Shown: in pieces, positions 60,255 to 64,000 of the stretch | Numbering within the stretch: position 1 is the stretch's first letter | How the letters are laid out: the number at the start of each line of letters is the position of its first letter | Source: DATKPE01 sp033854175 | GTDB taxonomy: Bacteria > Bacteroidota > Ignavibacteria > UBA10030 > SZUA-254 | Direction: 5' to 3' | Length of the DNA stretch: 64,000 nucleotides | Assembly: GCA_033854175.1 (NCBI GenBank) | Contig: JAWOKN010000010.1 | Span: 1 to 64,000 of the forward strand | Position numbers and translations under genes: made by a program | Notes under the pieces: generated by a model | Seen by the model: only the letters and a program-made list of their open reading frames with translations | Told to the model about the DNA's origin: nothing | Database searches by the model: none

Positions 60255-61612
60255 CCAAAATCGATTCACGATATGTCTGCCAGCAATGCGGCTACGAATC
60301 ACCGCGCTGGGTGGGGAGATGCCCGAACTGCAGCCAGTGGAATACCTTCGTCGAGGAGCTCACACAGAGGAAAGTATCCCGGTCGAGATCAACGAAAACC
60401 GGGGCCCTCTCAAAAGCCGTCCGGCTGGACGAGGTCGACGCAACCGACGAGCACCGGATGCGCACCTCGATCGAAGAGGTCAACAGGGTCCTCGGGGGAG
60501 GTATCGTGAGCGGATCGGTCATCCTGCTCGGAGGCGACCCCGGCGTCGGGAAATCGACACTCATGGTCCAGCTTGCCGCCGGCCTCAAGGACCGCGTGGT
60601 GCTCTATGTGTCAGGGGAGGAATCACCCCACCAGCTGAAACTCAGGACCGAACGCCTGAAGATCCCGCGCCTGGATTCCATGCTCGTCCTCTCCGAGACA
60701 AATGTCGATGTGATCGCGGAAATGATCTCCCGCGATCTCCCCGATGTCATTGTCGTCGATTCTATCCAGACGATGTTCCGGCCCCAGTTCGACAGCTCCC
60801 CCGGGAGCGTCGCACAGGTGCGCGAAGCGACAGCCGTGTTTGCCCGCATCGCAAAGGAAAAAGCAATCCCGGTCTTCCTTATCGGCCATGTGACCAAGGA
60901 AGGGGTGATCGCCGGCCCGAAGGTCATCGAGCATGTCGTCGATACCGTGCTCCAGTTTGAGGGGGAACAGCACTATACGTACCGCATCCTGCGCGCGATG
61001 AAAAACAGGTTCGGCTCGACGAACGAAATCGGGGTTTTTGAAATGCGCGAAACAGGCCTCCATGAGGTGAAAAACCCGTCCGAACTCTTCCTTTCCCAGC
61101 GCACGTTCGGCACATCGGGATCCGCCGTCGTCGCATCAGTCGAGGGAAGCCGCCCCATCCTGATCGAGGTGCAGGCGCTCGTCACCCCCTCAAGTTTTAA
61201 CGTCCCCCAGCGGAATACCACGGGTTTTGACTACCGCCGGCTTGGATTGTTGATCGCGGTCCTCGAAAAACGGATGGGGATCCTCCTCGGACAACAGGAT
61301 GTCTTCGTCAATATCGCCGGCGGAGTCCGCATCGACGAACCCGCCGTCGATCTCGGCATCGCGGTTTCCATCATTTCGAGCATACGCGACGTCCCCGTCG
61401 ATTCCCAGACGGTCGCCGTCGGCGAGATAGGCCTGGGGGGCGAAATCAGAAATGTCGGCAATATTGAACAGAGGATCCAGGAAGCGAACAAACTCGGATT
61501 TGAACGCGTGGTTCTTCCCCGCACGAATATCAAAGGCCTTCCCCGCATGGATGGGATTCAGCTCATCGGAGTCGATCGCATCGATGAGGCCGTGGAAGCG
61601 CTGCTCCACTGA
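60251..61612 (+). CDS. radA: DNA repair protein RadA
   Basis: A 453-residue RecA-like ATPase that drives branch migration during recombination. The N-terminal zinc finger is CQQCGYESPRWVGRCPNC, Walker A GGDPGVGKST near residue 94, the RadA-specific KNRFGSTNEIGVF follows, and a Lon-like domain ends the protein. rdgB begins 21 nt downstream. Confidence 0.97.
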   Translation: MTKIDSRYVCQQCGYESPRWVGRCPNCSQWNTFVEELTQRKVSRSRSTKTGALSKAVRLDEVDATDEHRMRTSIEEVNRVLGGGIVSGSVILLGGDPGVGKSTLMVQLAAGLKDRVVLYVSGEESPHQLKLRTERLKIPRLDSMLVLSETNVDVIAEMISRDLPDVIVVDSIQTMFRPQFDSSPGSVAQVREATAVFARIAKEKAIPVFLIGHVTKEGVIAGPKVIEHVVDTVLQFEGEQHYTYRILRAMKNRFGSTNEIGVFEMRETGLHEVKNPSELFLSQRTFGTSGSAVVASVEGSRPILIEVQALVTPSSFNVPQRNTTGFDYRRLGLLIAVLEKRMGILLGQQDVFVNIAGGVRIDEPAVDLGIAVSIISSIRDVPVDSQTVAVGEIGLGGEIRNVGNIEQRIQEANKLGFERVVLPRTNIKGLPRMDGIQLIGVDRIDEAVEALLH

Positions 61613-61633
61613 TCACCTTCACCGGGGCCGACC

Positions 61634-62254
61634 ATGCAGACGATTATCCTCGCATCGAGAAATCCGGGCAAAATCAGGGAGATACTCTCCCTCCTTGCCG
61701 GCCTGGAGTGCAGGTTTGTCTCACTATCCGACCTTCCCGAGATCCCCGAGATCGCCGAGGATGGTTCCACCTTCGAGGAAAATGCCCTCCTCAAAGCCAG
61801 ACAGATTTTCGGTCTGACGCAGACACCCGCACTGGCAGACGATTCGGGGCTCGAGGTCGGGGCGCTGGATAACAGGCCGGGCGTCCGTTCGGCCCGCTAT
61901 GCGGGCGAAAATGTATCGTATGACGATAACAATAAAAAACTCCTCGGCGAACTGGCACGCATTCCCCCGCGGCACCGGCGGGCCAGGTTCCGCTGCGTGG
62001 CAGCCTTCGTCGCACCCGGGGTTGAACACCTGACCGAGGGTCTGTGCCGGGGCCGGATCATCGAATCGCCACGCGGGTATAACGGTTTTGGCTATGACCC
62101 CCTCTTCGTCCCCGACGGTTACCTTCAGACGTTTGCCGAGTTGTCATCCGAAATCAAGAACTCCATCAGCCACCGCCACCACGCTTTCACCGCGATGGCC
62201 GGCTATCTGAAGGAATACCTCGAAACCCCCCGACAACCGCCGTCTTCGCAATAA
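61634..62254 (+). CDS. rdgB: dITP/XTP pyrophosphatase
   Basis: A 206-residue house-cleaning enzyme that removes non-canonical purine triphosphates (HAM1/RdgB). Hallmarks are ASRNPGKIREI, FEENALLKAR, LADDSGLEV and PGVRSARYAG, and the C-terminal SHRHHAF. It is typical in length. Confidence 0.95.
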   Translation: MQTIILASRNPGKIREILSLLAGLECRFVSLSDLPEIPEIAEDGSTFEENALLKARQIFGLTQTPALADDSGLEVGALDNRPGVRSARYAGENVSYDDNNKKLLGELARIPPRHRRARFRCVAAFVAPGVEHLTEGLCRGRIIESPRGYNGFGYDPLFVPDGYLQTFAELSSEIKNSISHRHHAFTAMAGYLKEYLETPRQPPSSQ

Positions 62255-62261
62255 TTTTGAT

Positions 62262-62277
62262 ACAATAGAAATATTGT
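62262..62277 (+). other. Small AT-rich hairpin after rdgB
   Basis: ACAATA (62262-62267) pairs with TATTGT (62272-62277) around GAAA, followed by AATTTGTTT. It is too weak to be a sure terminator but is the only structure in the rdgB-DUF4905 gap. Confidence 0.3.
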
Positions 62278-62328
62278 AATTTGTTTCAATATTCTTTATC
62301 TTTTCGGAGTTTTTCAGCCGGTGCGATC

Positions 62329-63183
62329 ATGGGGTTATGGGATTTCTTCAGAAAGCGCTCTTTATCCGTAGATTGGGAATTTACGACCAGAGGCGTGATA
62401 TGGACGTTGTTCCCCCATGAGGATCGTCTGCTCGTCGGCGAGGAGAGAAATCTTGCGGCAAAGGAAGTGTCGTTTTTCTGCCTCGACCGGATGACGGGAT
62501 CCCCGCTCTGGAAGGATGTGACGCTGGACGAGAAATGGTGGATCGGAATTGAAGCGGCGTACGGTGACACTGTTTTTCTCCATGAATATGCCTCCCCCGA
62601 TATGCCCGAGCATAAAAAGATCATCGCCATCAATACCCGGAACGGATCACCAAGGTGGATCGACGACCAGCTGTCATTCATCGACGCCCATGACGGGTTT
62701 GTCTACGGACGGAAAAACCTCTTTGAGGATGATAAGGTGTACCAACTGAATATCACCGACGGAGGCCTGGTCAGGATCATCGACGCAACCCGCGATCCCC
62801 TGCCCCCGGTCACTGAACCGGCTTCCCGTGTCCGGCCGGAATATCCGTCGCACGCCCAGTCGGCTGAGGAGTTTCCCTCCCGCTGGAAGCTGATCGTTAG
62901 ACGGCTCACAACCGGTCGAGAGGGTCTTTCGGGATACGAGTATATCGAGCATGCCAACCATCTCCTGATGAGCTGGTATGAGCGGCCCGCACGGCCGGGG
63001 GATCCGACGATGCGCCTCCTTTTTCGTATCGCCGATGCCACAGGTACGGTCCGCTATGCGGATACCGTCGGGGAGAACGCCGCGGCGGTCATTCCTGATA
63101 CCTTCTTTCTGGTCGGCAACCGGATCTTCTATATCAAGGAGAGAACACATTTGCGCTCAATAAATCTTGGGACGGAGGAATAG
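62329..63183 (+). CDS. DUF4905 family protein
   Basis: A 284-residue protein resembling DUF4905, a family seen mainly in Bacteroidota and of unknown function. Conserved pieces are SVDWEFTTRGVIWTLFPHEDRLLVGEERN, FFCLDRMTGSPLW and EKWWIGIEAAYGDTVFLHEYASPDMPEHK. The repeated W/G pattern suggests a small beta-propeller-like fold. ATG at 62329 is used; an upstream in-frame TTG (62281) is less likely. No signal peptide is seen. Confidence 0.75.
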   Translation: MGLWDFFRKRSLSVDWEFTTRGVIWTLFPHEDRLLVGEERNLAAKEVSFFCLDRMTGSPLWKDVTLDEKWWIGIEAAYGDTVFLHEYASPDMPEHKKIIAINTRNGSPRWIDDQLSFIDAHDGFVYGRKNLFEDDKVYQLNITDGGLVRIIDATRDPLPPVTEPASRVRPEYPSHAQSAEEFPSRWKLIVRRLTTGREGLSGYEYIEHANHLLMSWYERPARPGDPTMRLLFRIADATGTVRYADTVGENAAAVIPDTFFLVGNRIFYIKERTHLRSINLGTEE

Positions 63184-63190
63184 GAAGAGC

Positions 63191-64000
63191 ATGAAAATCC
63201 GCATCAAACACGTTGACGCGTTCACCACCGTGCCGCATACGGGGAACCCCGCGGGCGTCGTGGTCGAGGGGAGGGGACTTTCCGAACGTCAGATGCAGTC
63301 GATCGCCCGGGAAATGAATTTGTCCGAGACGGCATTCCTTCTTCCCCCGACCAAACCGGACGCGGATCTCCGCATCCGCTGGTTTTCACCACAGACGGAA
63401 GTTCCCCTCTGCGGTCATGCGACCATCGCGACGTTTTATGCCCTTGCCGAAGGGGACATGATGGGTATGGAGAAAGACGGGATGTACACCTTCCGGCTCG
63501 AAACCGCTTCGGGGATTCTTCCCGTCGAGGTGTGCCGGGACGGATCAACGATTTCCGTCATGTTCGGACTGAAACTCTCGCCGTTCGAACGGGTGATGCA
63601 TTATAAAATCGATCTCGTGCGGGTTCTGAATATATCCCTCGGCGAGTTCGATAACCGCCTCCCGATTATCCGGTGCGATTACCTCCTCGTTCCGGTTAAA
63701 CGGCTTCATACATTGTTTACCATGAAACCGAACTTCAATACGATGACCGCCTTTATGAACTCCCGAAAACTCCAGGGGGTGTGCGTTTTTACAACCGAGA
63801 CCGTCGATCGCGCCTCAAGCGTCCACTCCCGGTTTTTTGCCCCGAACATCGGCATCAATGAGGATCCCGTTACGGGATCGGCACACGGGCCCCTCGCAAT
63901 CCACCTTTTCATGAATGGATTGCTCGAACAGAAAAACGGCCTCTGCGTCTTTCAGGGGGAACAGGGCGATGCCATCGGCCGGAGGGGAAGGGTCAGGGTC
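63191..64000 (+). CDS. PhzF family isomerase-like protein, 3' end outside window
   Basis: The visible 270 residues match the PhzF/diaminopimelate-epimerase fold: HVDAFTTVPHTGNPAGVV at the start, MNLSETAFL with the catalytic Glu, VPLCGHATIAT, and EDPVTGSAHGPLAIHL in the second half. The family catalyses isomerisation of small metabolites (phenazine precursors in Pseudomonas), but the substrate here is unknown. It begins 7 nt after the DUF4905 stop and runs off the right edge. Confidence 0.85.
   Translation, partial: MKIRIKHVDAFTTVPHTGNPAGVVVEGRGLSERQMQSIAREMNLSETAFLLPPTKPDADLRIRWFSPQTEVPLCGHATIATFYALAEGDMMGMEKDGMYTFRLETASGILPVEVCRDGSTISVMFGLKLSPFERVMHYKIDLVRVLNISLGEFDNRLPIIRCDYLLVPVKRLHTLFTMKPNFNTMTAFMNSRKLQGVCVFTTETVDRASSVHSRFFAPNIGINEDPVTGSAHGPLAIHLFMNGLLEQKNGLCVFQGEQGDAIGRRGRVRV

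Overview
The window is one contiguous stretch of a moderately GC-rich bacterial chromosome. It looks like a Bacteroidota-related lineage of the Ignavibacteria/Chlorobi/Kryptonia kind. The evidence is two large secreted proteins ending in type IX secretion (T9SS) sorting domains of the NYPNPFNP type, a DUF4905 gene, a DUF2723 membrane protein and lipopolysaccharide-assembly genes. The best promoter-like sites are TTGAxx-N17-TAxxxT pairs rather than the special Bacteroidetes type. This placement is inference from gene content; no rRNA lies in the window.

Layout. 2-7717: two convergent giant T9SS cargo proteins, one a tandem beta-helix repeat protein cut by the left edge, the other a BNR/sortilin-like repeat protein. 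They share a related C-terminal cassette and meet at a hairpin. 7940-13600 (+): clpS, alaS, a gmhA-like isomerase, a polyprenyl-phosphate sugar transferase and a small membrane protein. 13645-16895 (-): EthD-like protein, two crotonases and a secreted phospholipase-D-like protein. 17123-18997 (+): DUF2723 membrane protein.

19230-50745 (+) is an unbroken 31.5-kb run of the transcription/translation core: tRNA-Thr, Tyr, Gly, Thr, rpmG, tRNA-Trp, secE-nusG-rplKAJL-rpoBC, then rpsL-rpsG-fusA-tuf, then the full S10, spc and alpha operons to rplQ. Features of note are a CTG start codon predicted for rpsL, a tRNA-Gln inserted between rplR and rpsE, a UUCG-loop hairpin between rplL and rpoB, candidate leaders before rplA and rplJ, a consensus promoter before rpsL, and a possible small RNA or attenuated leader before the first tRNA.

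50885-58980 (+): leuS followed by a tightly packed envelope-glycan cluster (two glycosyltransferases, an MsbA-like ABC exporter, an O-antigen-ligase-like protein and a third glycosyltransferase). 59050-64000 (+): DUF1844, NAD kinase, radA, rdgB, DUF4905 and a PhzF-family gene cut by the right edge.

I found no CRISPR array, transposase, prophage or defence cassette, and no clearly undescribed multi-gene system. The most unusual items are regulatory and architectural: the rpsL start, the tRNA-Gln placement, the rplL-rpoB hairpin and the tRNA-operon leader. All protein calls come from reading motifs and lengths; no database search was run.
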